The notes beneath the pieces are model-generated. The model was given only the letters and a program-made list of their open reading frames with translations. It had not been told where the DNA came from and did not search any database. Both the position numbers and the translations under genes were made by a program. From Mesostigma viride (Eukaryota > Streptophyta > Mesostigmatophyceae > Mesostigmatales > Mesostigmataceae): DNA of 64,000 nt. Shown here piece by piece: positions 1 through 11,961 of the stretch; position 1 is the first letter of the stretch; each line of letters opens with the position of its first letter. The DNA lies in NCBI GenBank assembly GCA_009746045.1, contig RPFO01001488.1, forward strand, positions 1-64,000, given 5' to 3'.

Positions 1-8
1 GAGAGAGA

Positions 9-128
9 TATACACACACACACGCACACGCACACGCACACGCACACGCACACGCACACGCACACGCACAACACACACAACACACACAACACACACACAC
101 GCCACACGTGAACAACACACACACACAA
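9..128. repeat. CA/CACG dinucleotide-rich microsatellite
   Basis: Nearly pure CA with interspersed CG and AACA variants. No coding potential. It is the first of many microsatellites in the window. Confidence 0.9.
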
Positions 129-238
129 CAATTATAATATTAGTGTAGTATATCAAACAAAATAGTAATAAAGTATTTGCAAGCGTACTTCGTGTGAATT
201 ATGTGTAGACGAGAATAGAAGCTAAACAAAACTCTAAT

Positions 239-306
239 GGAGAAAGAGGGATTCGAACCCTTGGGAAAGTTACCCCATACATAGCATTCCACTCGGACAT
301 TTCTCC
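239..306 (-). pseudogene. tRNA-Ser-like pseudogene, truncated, plastid-like
   Basis: Read on the minus strand, this 68-nt stretch has a perfect 7-bp acceptor pair (GGAGAAA with TTTCTCC), the A-box-like TCCGAGTGG, a long variable-arm stem (GGGG...CCC) and a complete T arm with GGTTCGAATCC. The long variable arm and acceptor are those of tRNA-Ser. The order resembles plastid-type tRNA-Ser(GGA), but about 18-20 nt between the D arm and the anticodon loop are missing, so a normal cloverleaf cannot form. No CCA is encoded. It is probably a deleted organelle-derived or SINE-captured copy. A functional tRNA is unlikely. Confidence 0.55.
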
Positions 307-344
307 GAAAAAAAGGTCACGTAAGCTAAGGGTGGAGAGTTAAG

Positions 345-398
345 GGTGTAGGTTGTAGGATGTATGGTGTAGGGTGTAGGGTGTAGGGTGTAGGGTGT
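345..398 (+). repeat. TGTAGGG heptamer repeat
   Basis: About seven near-perfect copies of GTGTAGG/TGTAGGG. The unit is one base from the plant-type telomere repeat TTTAGGG, but the variant is uniform and short, so this is more likely an interstitial minisatellite than a chromosome end. Confidence 0.7.
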
Positions 399-751
399 CT
401 TGAGCTTTCTTTTTTGAGATCAATAGAGTCCCCTTCCATGATCATGTGCGTGATCTGGTTATGATTTTCATCTATGGCGTGTGTGGCCACATCGTGTATT
501 TACAACTTTCTAGCCATGGATAACTAGGTAACCATAAATTGGTTACCATGATAACTAGGTAAAAAACGTGTTGGTTTCAGAATACATGTGATCGCTGCAT
601 TGTCATCTACAATGTACAAATCAATCACGGATTTCGGGGCTACGGATTTCGGGGCTAAGTTTTTGTGGGTAGAGATTGGCAAGGGTGTCTTTATCTTGCC
701 ACTTGGTCACTTGGTGTGCATTACGTCTGTTCTTGCGTTGGAGTCAAAAAA

Positions 752-1062
752 CTGTCCCGTGTGTGGTGGTGGACTTTTCCTCACGGGCAGTCGCCATATG
801 TCATACAAGCACTTGTTCGGCGTACCACTAGCTCATGTATGTCACCATTGTAATTTTGCGTTGTACAGCATTTCTCGAGCCAACGGCCGTTGGACTCAAA
901 AAACTGACCGTGTGTGGTGGTGGACTTTTCCTCACGGGCAGTCGCCATATGTCATACAAGCACTTGTTCGGCGTACCACTAGCTCGTGGATGTCACCATT
1001 GTAATTTTGAGTTGTAACAGCATTTTCGGAGCCAACGGCCGTTGGACTTCGAAAAACTGATA
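752..1062 (+). repeat. Two tandem 153-bp units ending in a CCAACGGCCGTTGG palindrome
   Basis: Positions 752-905 and 906-1062 are near-identical tandem copies. Each carries GTGTGTGGTGGTGGACTT near its start and the palindrome CCAACGGCCGTTGG near its end (880-893, 1032-1045). More diverged copies with the same palindrome follow at 1290-1303 and, in shortened form, at 1546-1557 and about 2600-2611. Open frames across this stretch are repeats of one another and look non-coding. Confidence 0.8.
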
Positions 1063-1390
1063 GCCTTGTCTGAAGGTGTGTGCGTGAATGGCACATGTGC
1101 ATCGTCGGGGGGAGTTTTCTCAAGAGCCACATGTGGTAGTGTAAGGTGGGCATGCTTAGTGCGTACGGGTGGGAGGGACAAGAGGTGCAGAAGTTGACGG
1201 CTTTTGACCTTGGGAAATGACACGGCACACATAAGACAACAAAGTGATAATTTTAATGTCTTTACGGGTGTACTGTCAATTTCTCCGAGCCAACGGCCGT
1301 TGGACTCTCGAAACTCTCCTGTCTACAAGTGTGTGCGTGCGATGGCACTTGTTCCATGTGCCGGGGGGGGGGTGAGAAATCTGTCGTTCA

Positions 1391-1456
1391 TTAATTTGTG
1401 CCTCGTCGGGGTGGGCATGCATGAATTTGTGCCTCGTCGGGGTGGACATGCATGAA
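1391..1456 (+). repeat. 33-bp tandem duplication
   Basis: Two adjacent copies containing AATTTGTGCCTCGTCGGGGT followed by GGGCATGCATG or GGACATGCATG. Confidence 0.8.
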
Positions 1457-1856
1457 AGCATTTTCATTGGTACTCGGGGTTCAATATTTTTGTCTTGCTG
1501 TTGAAACGTCGACGTGCTCTTCTCCTGCTCTTTTTTTTTCCTACTCAACGGCCGTTGGTGCTTTTAAACTTGCCCAGCGTTATGACTAGGATGCCCTTCT
1601 TTACTGCTAGCCACCGCCCCTTGTGTACAATGCTAGAATTAGGCCGGGTAATGGTACACGTCCACCGCGTCCCCAGTGCAAGGTTCGTGAATGCGCTGGT
1701 TCGTAAAAAATTCGGCATGGAAGGTTCGAACACCTGACCCCACTTTCGTTATTTCAACATGCCCTGAACGAAAAAGCTGCGTAAAGGATACATTAACCGT
1801 TCCCTGTTATTCTTGATATATTATTTGCGATATCATGGACGTACACACGCGGTTGG

Positions 1857-1979
1857 TGGTCCGTACTTGCCAACTGCACTTGCAAACTGACTGACTGACT
1901 GCCTCCGTTACGCACTTGCGTGTGTTTCCGTACTTGCCAACTGAACTTGCAAACTGACTGAATGACTGCCTCCGTTACG
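1857..1979 (+). repeat. About 60-bp tandem duplication
   Basis: Two adjacent copies containing CCGTACTTGCCAACTG, ACTTGCAAACTGACTGA and GACTGCCTCCGTTACG. The second differs at a few positions. No gene is associated. Confidence 0.75.
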
Positions 1980-4730
1980 ACTAACAAGTGAACGACGAGT
2001 GAGCTACTAAAGTTTTGTTCAGTTCATTGTGTCTATATGTACATATACATAGCCGTTTCTTCAAACCGTTGCGTGGATACCTTGATTCTGGGTTCGCTGA
2101 TACTTGTGTTCCCATTTTAAATCTCCCGTCCAATAATTGGATACATGTAATGTAGGAGATACCCACTTTGCCCGAAATCCGCGTAACGGGTGATTAGTTG
2201 CTGTAAGCGGAACCACAGACAAATCTGTCTAACGGGCTAACATTTTGTCCTTCATGTACTGGTTTTTGCACGCAGGACGCCATTCGCAACACCGCCTGAC
2301 GGAGTCGGATGGACCGGACGTGCTGAGGCTGCTGTTCACGTCGTGAAGTTGGCAGACATTAATATCAACACGGTCACGAGAATTCGTCCAGAGAATAATT
2401 GATGCTTGTGACGTGCTCGACGGCTGCGATGACCGAGATGATGCGTGTAGTGCACAGCGTCCGAGACGTCGCGACACCCGTGGCTGTCCTGTTGATGCGA
2501 ACGCACGGTGACGAGACGGAGCCCATTATATAGGTGGATTACAAGTTAGAACGGCCCTCGCGGTTGCACTTTAATCGCGAACGTGGATTTTGCGGAGCCG
2601 ACGGCCGTTGGGATTGGAAATCTGATGATATCGGGCTGCGCACGACATCGAGGAACTGGGGATCGACGTAGGTCTACAGGCTCACTTGTCCGTCAACATG
2701 TATGGCCTCGCTTGACTGTCATCATCTTGACATGTACATAACTATCATATACCATGCATTTGACACTGCCTGCACGTGGATTTTCCAGACATACATTGAG
2801 GGTAATTATAACTCGAAAGCACTACGTACGATTGAGACGTCCGGTCGTAGAGCAGATGCACTGGAGCTTTCTGATCTTCCAATTGATGGGTCTGTAATTA
2901 TGTAAGATATTCAGATATCGCGATGACTCGAGCATCGATGCATGGAATGTAATAATGTATTTCATTCAATTATACATCCAATTTAACTCCGCAATTGAGG
3001 GGCACACATGTCCATCAGCCCGAGACAACATTTCCCAAGTAATTTTCGATTAGTGATTTAGTGTGGGCCTTCCCACCACTAATGCCATGACGGTTTAACA
3101 AATGGCATGGACGTTTTGCTAGTCAACCACGAATGGCCTAACATTTCCACAATCATTTCATACCAGGCCACCACCTAGCTAACTAACTAAATAATAGATG
3201 AAGAGAGCTAGGGTAGAGAGCTGAGACTAGAGTTGGCTTGATGTCGTAGATAGATTAGACCAGTAGGATTGTGTGTCCCCACCCATCCATCCATCGGGGT
3301 CAGAGTTCCATTATACGTAATACGCGGTTATACGCACAGGGTCCGTATAAAGTATAATACGGTATAATACGGTGTAGTACACGATCGTAAGTGACCACTA
3401 GATTTGATGGTTTTCAGGGCTGTTTCAACCATTTCTCACTCACTGACATGTTTGTGACACTAATAAGCATAGAATACACAGTTGGCTCACTGGCTCACTG
3501 CCCTGCATACAAGAAACATGACTTTACTGTCGTTCAACGAAGCAATCATACACGCATGCCGCATGGAGTCTAGTATCGCTGGACTCACGATAAAACATCG
3601 CACACATGCACGTTGAAGACACTTACCATGCAAAGAAATACTCATGCATGCAATATATAGGCAAATAATGTATGAGCCAGCTGTGCATCGTGCAAGTTGC
3701 TGCCCTATGCAGTGAAAGCATACCGACTCTGCCTGACCCCTGCATGCCGGTTAGCCATACCATATTGCTATACCTACTTTGATAGAAAAAAAGGGCCAAG
3801 AAACTGGGAACAAATCGAGCTTCCACAATGCTGCACAACCATGCCAATATCTGACTTCCAGAAGGTTTGCACAGCTTTGCTACCATCAAGTAAACAAAGA
3901 AAGCTGCAGCAATGATGTCCGCAATTCTCACTGCACAGGTCCGGTATGTGCTGCAGTCAGGCTGCATTGATAAATCGGCATCAACTTGGCTCATACGAGC
4001 TATCCTGAAGACTGCCTGAGCAGCCAAGGTAAACCACAAACTATCGTGGCGAATGGTTACACGAGCGGCCCTCTTTATGTATATAACAACCAAACCTTGA
4101 CGCACCACTGGAACCGCGGCCGTCGTGACGCTTTGCAGTTGTAAAATATTCGAAGCCTCGGATTCGTGAGTACACGATAAAGAATAGACACCTTCGCACG
4201 GGGCACCAGAAGCCATACAGTCTGCAAGCCTACACTAATACTAACAACGACCTGAGAGCCCTACAGCTGGCCTCAATCCGTACCACTAAATGTGCAAATG
4301 AAAGCCTGCCCCATTTTCTGACGCTTCTTAAACTGCGCATCATCGTCATGACCAACCAAGGCTGCGATTCTTGATGAAATTTTAGAGTGCCTGCCGCTTC
4401 GAATTTCGATATTCCCATAAGTCTGCTCACCTTCCAGTTAACGCTCACCTTCCTGTCAAATAGTGTCCATATCTGACCATGTCCGAGGCAAGGGCCATCA
4501 AATTTTGCACGCCTCCCAGCGCCTCCTAAGTATCTGCACCTTAGGAATACAGCACACCCACAGTACGCCCTGTCGGCTTTGAACAAGCCATGAGGCAAGT
4601 ATTTTACTCCTTTTAGGTACCCACCGAAAGTCGTATGTGAGCACGCACGTTGCACGTTTGGCGAAATTTCCCCTTCGATTAATATTAAAACGAGTGCCAT
4701 AGCCTCTTCCTTCCCTGCCTGCCCTGACAC
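1980..4730. other. No supported gene; short unsupported ORFs only
   Basis: The longest minus-strand frames are 3623-4216 (197 codons) and 4230-4730 (166 codons). Neither has a recognisable domain, biased composition or neighbouring signals, and both are within chance expectation. At 3310-3398 there is a patch of TATAATACGG-type repeats ending in AAGTGACCACTAG, which resembles both the hAT-like element at 12.5 kb and the inverted terminus at 8.9 kb. It is probably debris of such elements. Confidence 0.5.
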
Positions 4731-5035
4731 GGAGGCAGGTGGTCACTATAACTCGCGGTTCCATCGTACGGTTACGGATACGGTCCATGACAACTCCTCG
4801 TACGGTGCGTCGAATCCCTCGTACGGGCGACAAAATTCCTTCAGACGGTCCATGACAACATCCTACAGTTTCGGTTCTTTCAGTTTCCGTTACGAAATTT
4901 TAGGTACCGCGCTGTGGTTCGACGGTACTTGGGGACCGAAAAGGACTGAACCGGTCGCGAAAAATATACCCTCAAACACAGCCATTTTCGATGAGTGTGG
5001 TGGGGTATTGCTATGTTTCGGCGACAGTTTCTGCG

Positions 5036-6656
5036 ATGCAGGCGCAGATCCAGTCTCTGACGGCGGCCTTCGGGGCCTTCATGGCGGCCCAGGCGCACGC
5101 TCCAGCCACGCCAGGTGGGGTGTCTGTTGCAGCTGTGCCCCCTTCCCCTTCGGTCGCCTCGACGTCTACGAGTCCGACCGTGCCGCACGGGCCCTCGGCG
5201 TCTGCGGTTCCCTCTGGTGCTGCAGCTCCTACGCCTGCGGCTACCGCTGCGCCTGCTACTGACGTACCTGCGCCTCGGCGCGAGTCCGCCGTCCCAGTGG
5301 CAGCGCCCGCCGCCGCCGCGTCCGAGCCGCCCACCACGTCAGCGCCGCCCTCGCGGGGTTTCTTCAGCGACCCGGGCGGTCTTCCCAGGCTTTGGGATGG
5401 CGGTCCTCCGCAGAGGATCCCGGTGCCTGACTGGAGCTTGGACGGTAACCAGTCGTATGCCGGATTGCCTGTCCCCACGGGTCCTATTTTCAACATGTGG
5501 CCTGGTGGTGCTCCACCCCAGAGACCGGCGCGCCAGTGGCGGAGGCGGGTCCGTCGCGACCCCTGCGGCTTCGGGTCCGACGCGGCCCCCTGTTGTACCG
5601 GCGTCTTCTGCGCCTGTGCCGGCCCCTGCCCCTTCGGCCCCGCGGTCTTTGGCTGCGGTTGTTCGGTCCAGTGTCTCTGACCCGCGCGCCACCCGCGCTG
5701 CCGATTCCCTTCGGGAGTTGTCAGAGGGCGATCGGGACCGGGCCCCTTCTGTGGTGCATGCGACTCCGGAGTCGCGCGACACGCCTGTCTTCGGGTATGG
5801 TATGTCTGCGCTTGCCTGCCGCCAGTGTGACCTGCCGCGCGCCTCCGCCGAGCTTGCCATTTCGCCCATGTCCTACGGGTTCTCCCAGGTGTGTCGGGCG
5901 CCGCGGGACCGTGGCCTACCAGTTGAGACTGATCGGCCTCCTTTCGACATGGTTATTTTAGCTGATCATGTGTTCCAGGGTGAGATCCTGGTTCGGCGCG
6001 TCCTGTACCGCTGGGCTCGGCGCCACAATGACTTGGACACCTACGGCGGGTTCCAGTGGGCTTACCCTCCGCCTCTGGGCATTACGGCCTCAGATGCTCT
6101 TACGGTAGATTTTCCTGCGGTGCCGGGTGCCACTTACAGCACCGTCCTTCAGCCCATCCTAGAGTGGGATGCCCATCGTCCAGCGCCCATCCCGGGCCAG
6201 GGTTTGGACTCTCGGGGTCATCCTCCTCCCCGGGCTAGCGACTACCTCGAGACGTTCGGGTCGCGACAGTGTGCCCGCCGGTGGCGCTCCCGCGAGATTC
6301 GGCATATCCGGTTGTGGCCGTCCAACGTGGAGCCCCTGGTAGATCTGTTTTTCCCGACGGGTATGCGCCCTCGGATCCGGTATCATCGCCTGCTCCTTCG
6401 GGCTCTCTGCCTGATCGCGGTAGAGCCTTTCCTACGCCTCTTTGCCTGCGGTTTCCTGGACTGGGCCCGGGGCCAGGTCGTTCTTACACAGCATAGGTAC
6501 TACTGGGCCTTCCTGGGACTTTTCCCTGACGGCGTGTGGGCCGATGTTTTCCTCACTGTAGATAGGCACGACAATGCTGAGGATGTGTCTCACTACCAGG
6601 CTTACCTGGATGTTCTGCTGGCCTCCCGTGGTACCTACCAGACGGATGGCCATTAG
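5036..6656 (+). pseudogene. GC-rich Pro/Ala-rich orphan ORF with a frameshift; probably transposon-borne
   Basis: The chosen start opens with MQAQIQSLTAAFGAFMAAQ, then about 150 residues very rich in Ala, Pro, Ser and Thr. The reading frame changes by one base around 5500-5560. The downstream frame runs uninterrupted to a TAG at 6654-6656 and encodes an Arg/Leu/Trp-rich region with motifs such as WAFLGLFPDGVWADVFLTV. Codon third positions are strongly GC-rich, unlike the flanks. The layout (short helix, Pro/Ala-rich stretch, basic domain) resembles some retroelement Gag proteins, and a G-rich tract followed by TGTTACG lies about 370 bp downstream, but there is no zinc knuckle. No family is recognised, and a host gene with a sequencing indel cannot be excluded. 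Confidence 0.5.
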
Positions 6657-7029
6657 ATAGAGGGCCTTAGGCCCGACCTGAGGGTGTTGTCCCTCCGGTA
6701 TATAGAGTCGCCCTCATGTTCTGGCCAGTTGGCTGGTCGTTCTTGGTCCTTGGTACTGATTGGTTTACTCTGTGTGTCCTGCCCAGTGCCGTTCCCCCCC
6801 GGCAAGGACTTTGTTCCAGGCAGTTAGGGGAACCTACCACCAGGCTTGGTGCTGGCTAACCCTACACCTCCCGGCGTGGTGGTGGAGACCGTGTGAACTA
6901 TTGGTGCTTTGTATCTTGGATGGCCTGCCGATTGTGTTGGTGTGTGCTGGGTGCATTAGGTTTCCTACTCCTTTGTTTCCTCCCTGTGCGTAGGGAGAGG
7001 GCCGCTCCCTACCTTTGTGGGGGGGGAGG

Positions 7030-7602
7030 TGTTACGTCGCGTAACAATTCGTTGTAGTTACGGACGTAAATTAGGTCTTTTGCCTCGGTTGTCCCTAGGT
7101 TTACGTTTAGGCTCCTACCGGGACATTATTGTCCTCGTAACAGTACTGTGGTACATTGGGTGCCGTTGGGCGCCGCGCCGCGTACTTTACTAGTGGTCCT
7201 TATCCTGTGGTAGAATGTAGTGGACCAGCGTACATCAGTAGATGTAGTGGACCAGCGTGCATCTGTAGGCGAGGGCCATGTCGGCCCGAGCGTGTTGGAC
7301 CGTTGGTGACCATTTATGCGCGTTCTACCCCTTGTGTGTGCACTCGGCGTGTGTTAAATGAATTAACACATATTAGCTTGGGTCACGGCAGTTTAGTTGT
7401 GTTTCCTTCCTCTTTTCCTGGAGTAAACGGGTTTCGGTTAAATGGCCTATGGCATATAACAGTAGTACATATGTAAATGCATTGAGATCTGGTTCGTCTC
7501 GTTCGTCTTTCGCTAGGGGTGTAAATAGAAGCGGCCTCACTAGTTTAGGTAGTATCAGGACAGGTAGAGGTAGAGGTGGTGGTAGAGGCTTGCGGCGTAA
7601 CA
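7030..7602 (+). repeat. LTR-like segment after a G-rich (PPT-like) tract
   Basis: It begins TGTTACG directly after GTGGGGGGGGAGG (about 7016-7029) and could end at CGTAACA (7596-7602), giving inverted termini TGTTACG/CGTAACA. A polypurine tract followed by TG is what a 3' LTR looks like, and the orphan ORF upstream would then be an internal remnant. No matching 5' LTR is present in the window, so this rests only on end sequences. Confidence 0.35.
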
Positions 7603-9977
7603 CACAGATGGTGCAGGTAATGCAATATACGTTTGCATGGTTGCTGAGGTTGCCCGGCTTGAACATGGCCCACCCCTTGCGGTAAACTTTCTCTAAGCAT
7701 ATGCCAAACCTTCTTTGACATCACGGACATGCTGGCCACCACCCAGCGATGAAAAAACAATGCATTTGCATTGCAACTAACACATGAATGCAGCCAAATC
7801 AAGTTACAAAACAACGTTGTGCTAACATGCAACGCTTTGTGAGCGAATTCAGGGTGCATGTAACACGTAAACCATACTGTATATACTGTCTGAGAACACC
7901 CTGAACGACTGCAGGCCATAGGACCATGGTTTATAACTAACACATGAGTAAAACTGCTCTTACGCATGTGTGTTTTAGCTGCAGCGGAAGACGAAGATAG
8001 AGACGTAAAAAATTGTATGACGTAAACCAACTAGGTGTGACAGTTATGTGCACAGAGAGCATCCCCTCTTTTTAGGCATAGCTGGCTGACTCAAAACACC
8101 ACGACAGCGTTGCCAGTTACACTCATGATCTAGGACACCCCGGCACGTACCTGCTACTTACGTCGCCTCATTCCAGATGGTTGCAAAAAAGTCGCTGAAA
8201 TCCGCAGCGAGGTCAGCTTTCCGAGAGCTGAGCGCACCAAAGCTGGCCAACCGGTTCGAAAATGATATAAACCACGCTTGTGCTGCGTTCTAGGTCCAAG
8301 AAATACCGAAAGTGAAGACCTATAAGGTGCGCTCGCTGCCCAGCCTGAACGTCCCTAAAACATGGTCGACAATGGAAATCGGGCATGAGAATATCACGGC
8401 CCAGGCGCTCCCATGTCAAATACTCCGTTTATAAACTCCAGACTATAATCAAAATCGTCCACAAAAATTTCCTGGCTTGATTCGCACCACCATTGCTAAT
8501 ACACTAACATGTTTGTGCCAAAATCGACCCTCCGCGAGCAGGCGATCTGCGACCCATTTGTGTTGTGCCGCTGTGCTACAGCGCTACACATAAAAACTTG
8601 TGCAGAAAATATTCACAGCCTTTAAGCATAACTAAACAACCTTTCGTTTTTGCTACTGGGCGCCCGAAATGATAAACGCACGTGAAAACGCCGGCCACGA
8701 TTGTCAGGTCGCCATATCCACCTCACTTCATTCCCGCACCCACTTTTTCTCTCCAAAATCGGTTATATTTTTGGTCGAGGTACCTACTTTCCCGCCATTA
8801 TACCCGGTACCCGGGTACGGAATCCGGGTACCATGTGCCGGTACCACGGGTCGGGTACATCATGCCGGGTACGGTCCACATGGGGTACGGTCCATATAGT
8901 GACCCCCCCCCCCGGTACCTCGGTTATAGTGACCACTAGGACGATTTACGACAAAGTCCTAAATTTAGGACCGTGGGAGCGCTAACAGCATATTCCAGGT
9001 TTATGGTGTGGGCATCAATCATCATCCCAAAACCAAGCTCAAACACACCCTAGAAAGCCATATCCACTAATTGCCCAACAAGGGTAACAACAGACAGTCC
9101 ACAGAGAAAGCAGAATTATCATACATGCTGATTGCCAAGGCTTCTCACCATGGTTACCTTCTTGCCTTGCTAGCATATGAATTAGGGCTCGATCTCCCAT
9201 TTTAGTGGCAGAAAGGCCAACAAGACAACGATAACCCCTACCTACGTGCAGTTCCACCCATGCAGTATGCCCCTCAGAAAAACCACTGCCACCTTTCTTT
9301 CCAGCGCCATTGTTTGCCAAGAAACAAACTCAAGCTTGTGAGCCTCTAACCACAATGAAGCCTCTGCTAAGAAAGGCCGCGTCAATATTCACACAAAACT
9401 GAGTGCTGTTAGCAATCTCCTTCCAAGAAACCACTCAGCAAATCCCTGACAACTTGACGATATGCCACGCTTTGACACGTCCCAGCCATGCAACGTACAT
9501 AAAAACCACTGAAAGGTGCCAGGAATCTGGCGATGCGCAGCACGGAATGGCATTATACCTGGCGCTAACTGCACGGAAAAAAGCCAAAAACTTGCGTTGA
9601 TAACCCATAAAGGAAGCGAAACATTCATAGGGTCACGTTGATCACACGATCGTACCATTACTGGAATTGTCCTTCGCCCAGCGGCGCAAGAAAGAACAAC
9701 CTTCCATGGAATAATAAGACGCGCATCCCGCGAGCCTGGAGAGTGTCTTACTGATCATCACGGAAATCTTGCCGAAACCCAGCAAATTTTTTAAAGCTTT
9801 ACCAATAACAATTTAAACGCATCCTTGACGCTAGGTGAAGCCCATAAAACCTGACAATCACCGCCGCCAGCGTGCATTCTAATTTATTCCTCTCGACGAA
9901 AACATCAGATTGGACCCCGCCGTGGCGATGGTCATCAATAAAATCATCGACACTGCAAAAAACGCGAACTCCGCTAC
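7603..9977. other. No supported gene
   Basis: Only short frames without recognisable domains. Between 8790 and 8925 there is a cluster of GGTACC/GGGTACGG motifs belonging to the right end of the candidate TIR element. From 8940 to 9972 I see nothing beyond unique-looking intergenic sequence. GCTAC at 9973-9977 is the left target duplication of the chromovirus. Confidence 0.5.
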
Positions 9978-10698
9978 TGTAACAAGCAAAAATGATTTGT
10001 TGTTACATCCTTTGTTTTGTGAACGTTTGGCGTTTAGTTGAGGACTTTTGGATCAGTATTGAGAAAGTTATGAGATTTCTAAGACGGTGGTACTTGGGAC
10101 TTGGACTGTGTCAACTGACTGTCAGGAGCCCTCATTGGTCGTGGCCTGATCCACGTGGGGTTATGGTTCGTTGGTCAGTACTACCAAGTCTTAAATGATC
10201 CTTTGGGACTTTAGTGCTTACTACAGATCTGGGATCTCACGAAGAGATTCTGCCAGGCTAGTTGTGGTGTTGTTCTGTTTTGTGTGACTAGGATGGATAC
10301 GAAGATCTTGTTGAGAATTCCATTATTCTGATGGGTTCCCTTCAGGCTAAGGTTGCGGCTAGCTCGACGATCACGTCGATATCATGGACGTGGGGTTGCC
10401 ATTGTCACTACGCTGGTTTTTATCCATCATGGTATAATAAAGCTCGTCTTTGTACGTTGTCCATTCATAAAGCTCTTTGGTACTAGACTACTTGCAGTTC
10501 CACAGAAGGCGTCTAGGGCACACGCTTGTCGTTGTGTCTACAAGGGGTTGTGGTTCCTTTAATCACGTCGCTGTGGAATCTTCACCTCAACGTTGCCTGG
10601 ATACTTGAAGTTCTGTGACCCAATTAGAAAGCAACCCAGGTAAAAGATCTTTCGTATTGGACTATGGATGATGTTGATGATCATTTTTAGTCGTTACA
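9978..10698 (+). repeat. Chromovirus 5' LTR
   Basis: 721 bp, starting TGTAACAAGC and ending TCGTTACA. It is near-identical to 30986-31706. Differences include four bases missing before GGTATAATAAAG and three extra at CCCAATTAGAAAGC. GGTATAATAAAGCTC (about 10432) is a plausible TATA element for the Pol II start in the LTR. Confidence 0.95.
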
Positions 10699-10699
10699 T

Positions 10700-10710
10700 T
10701 GGTATCGGAG
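10700..10710 (+). promoter_or_regulatory. Primer binding site, initiator tRNA-Met type
   Basis: TGGTATCGGAG begins one base after the LTR. It differs by one base from the common plant initiator-Met PBS TGGTATCAGAG, so minus-strand synthesis was probably primed by tRNA-iMet. Confidence 0.8.
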
Positions 10711-11961
10711 GATCTCTACTTCGGTGTTTCTCTTGAGGTCATAACCTTCCGGGTAGTACAATGTTGAAAAGATGTCTGCCATCCAGGAAGAATCATGGAG
10801 TTTCGGCAAACTTCAGGTGATACAGAGAGAGACACATCCTGATGTGAATGTCTTGCTCTTTCTCACTGAAAGTCAGCCGTAACCGTGGTTCTACTAGGTA
10901 GACGATTGCGACTTCAGGTGGTAGTATGAGTGGTTCGAAGACACAATCACCGTTACACCCTACTGACTCAAGTACAAGAGATCCATTACCATCTCGTGAA
11001 CTTATCACTAGGGAAGGTGCTGAAACAACTACTCTTACACCACGGCGTCAACTTGATTTTAACCGTACTTCTATGTCTGAAGTGAGGCGGGCCTCGTTGT
11101 CTGTTGGGCCCAAGTTTTCCGTCATTGCATCTGGTCTCCAACCAGGCGAGCCATCGCTAACCAGTGTGGGTCGAGGAGGGTCGCTGTCGCCCAGAATCCC
11201 AAGCACGCGAACGAGTCCTGTACCGAGTGCATCATCATCGTTTCTTTTTCCAGTTAATACCACACCAGGACGCGACAGGACCAGATTAGCAGCGGATCGC
11301 CTCTCAGCAGCTAAACTCAGATTACAACTGAAGATGAGCAACACGCAGCAATGTATAGAAAGATGGTGGAGGAGGTGGAACAGGATGTGGGAAGACTTCG
11401 TCAGAGAATTGAGGAGGAGGAGGCAGCGATGCGTGACATGGTTGCTGGAGTGGGGAGAGAGGCTCCTAGGATGGGTGACAAAGGGGTTTTACCTTATCGT
11501 ACCGCAGTTACTACGAGGAATGAGATGCAGGATAGCGATAGGCAGCATCCAGCGCAGACGACCTCGGTCACCTTCACCACGCCCGCCAGCGACGTCCCAG
11601 TGACCGTCACACTACCACCGCATCAAGGTTCCGCCCCACCCTTTCCAAAAATCGAATCCGTAGATAAGCTGTCGCTCACCAATCTAACCCATCGCAGCTT
11701 CGATCATTTTTCAACTCGATTTCAGGACGTGTTCGCTATTATCCACTTTGCCAACTACGGCAAACGAGCGGAAGAACGACTTTCCCTGGACATCCAGAAG
11801 AAGATGGTTCGACAGCGAATGAGCGACAGTGCAGCCGACAGGTTTGATGAGTTTTTACGATCCACAGCAGGTAATACTTGCAAGGACTTGCCATCTCTCA
11901 TGCTTTCATTTCGACGTTTTCTACTCTCCCAGGACCAGCTCCGTCTGGACCGGGACGCGTT

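Larger units (their letters stand above)
4739..8936 (+). mobile_element. Candidate TIR-bounded DNA element (about 4.2 kb) carrying an orphan ORF
   Basis: The left end GTGGTCACTATAAC (4739-4752) is exactly inverted at the right end (8923-8936). The similarity runs on with small differences (TCGCGGTTCC on the left, CGAGGTACC on the right, read inward). Subterminal GGTACGG-type motifs recur inside both ends (4750-4850 and 8810-8920), as is common for DNA transposons. I find no clean target-site duplication, so the exact ends or their pairing could be wrong. The interior holds the 5036-6656 coding region and an LTR-like segment (7030-7602), so the block may itself be composite. No transposase is recognised. 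Confidence 0.45.

Noticed and set aside
3623-4730. Two adjacent minus-strand ORFs (197 and 166 codons) as genes
   Set aside because: No domain, no coding bias and no conserved motif; compatible with chance in non-repetitive DNA.
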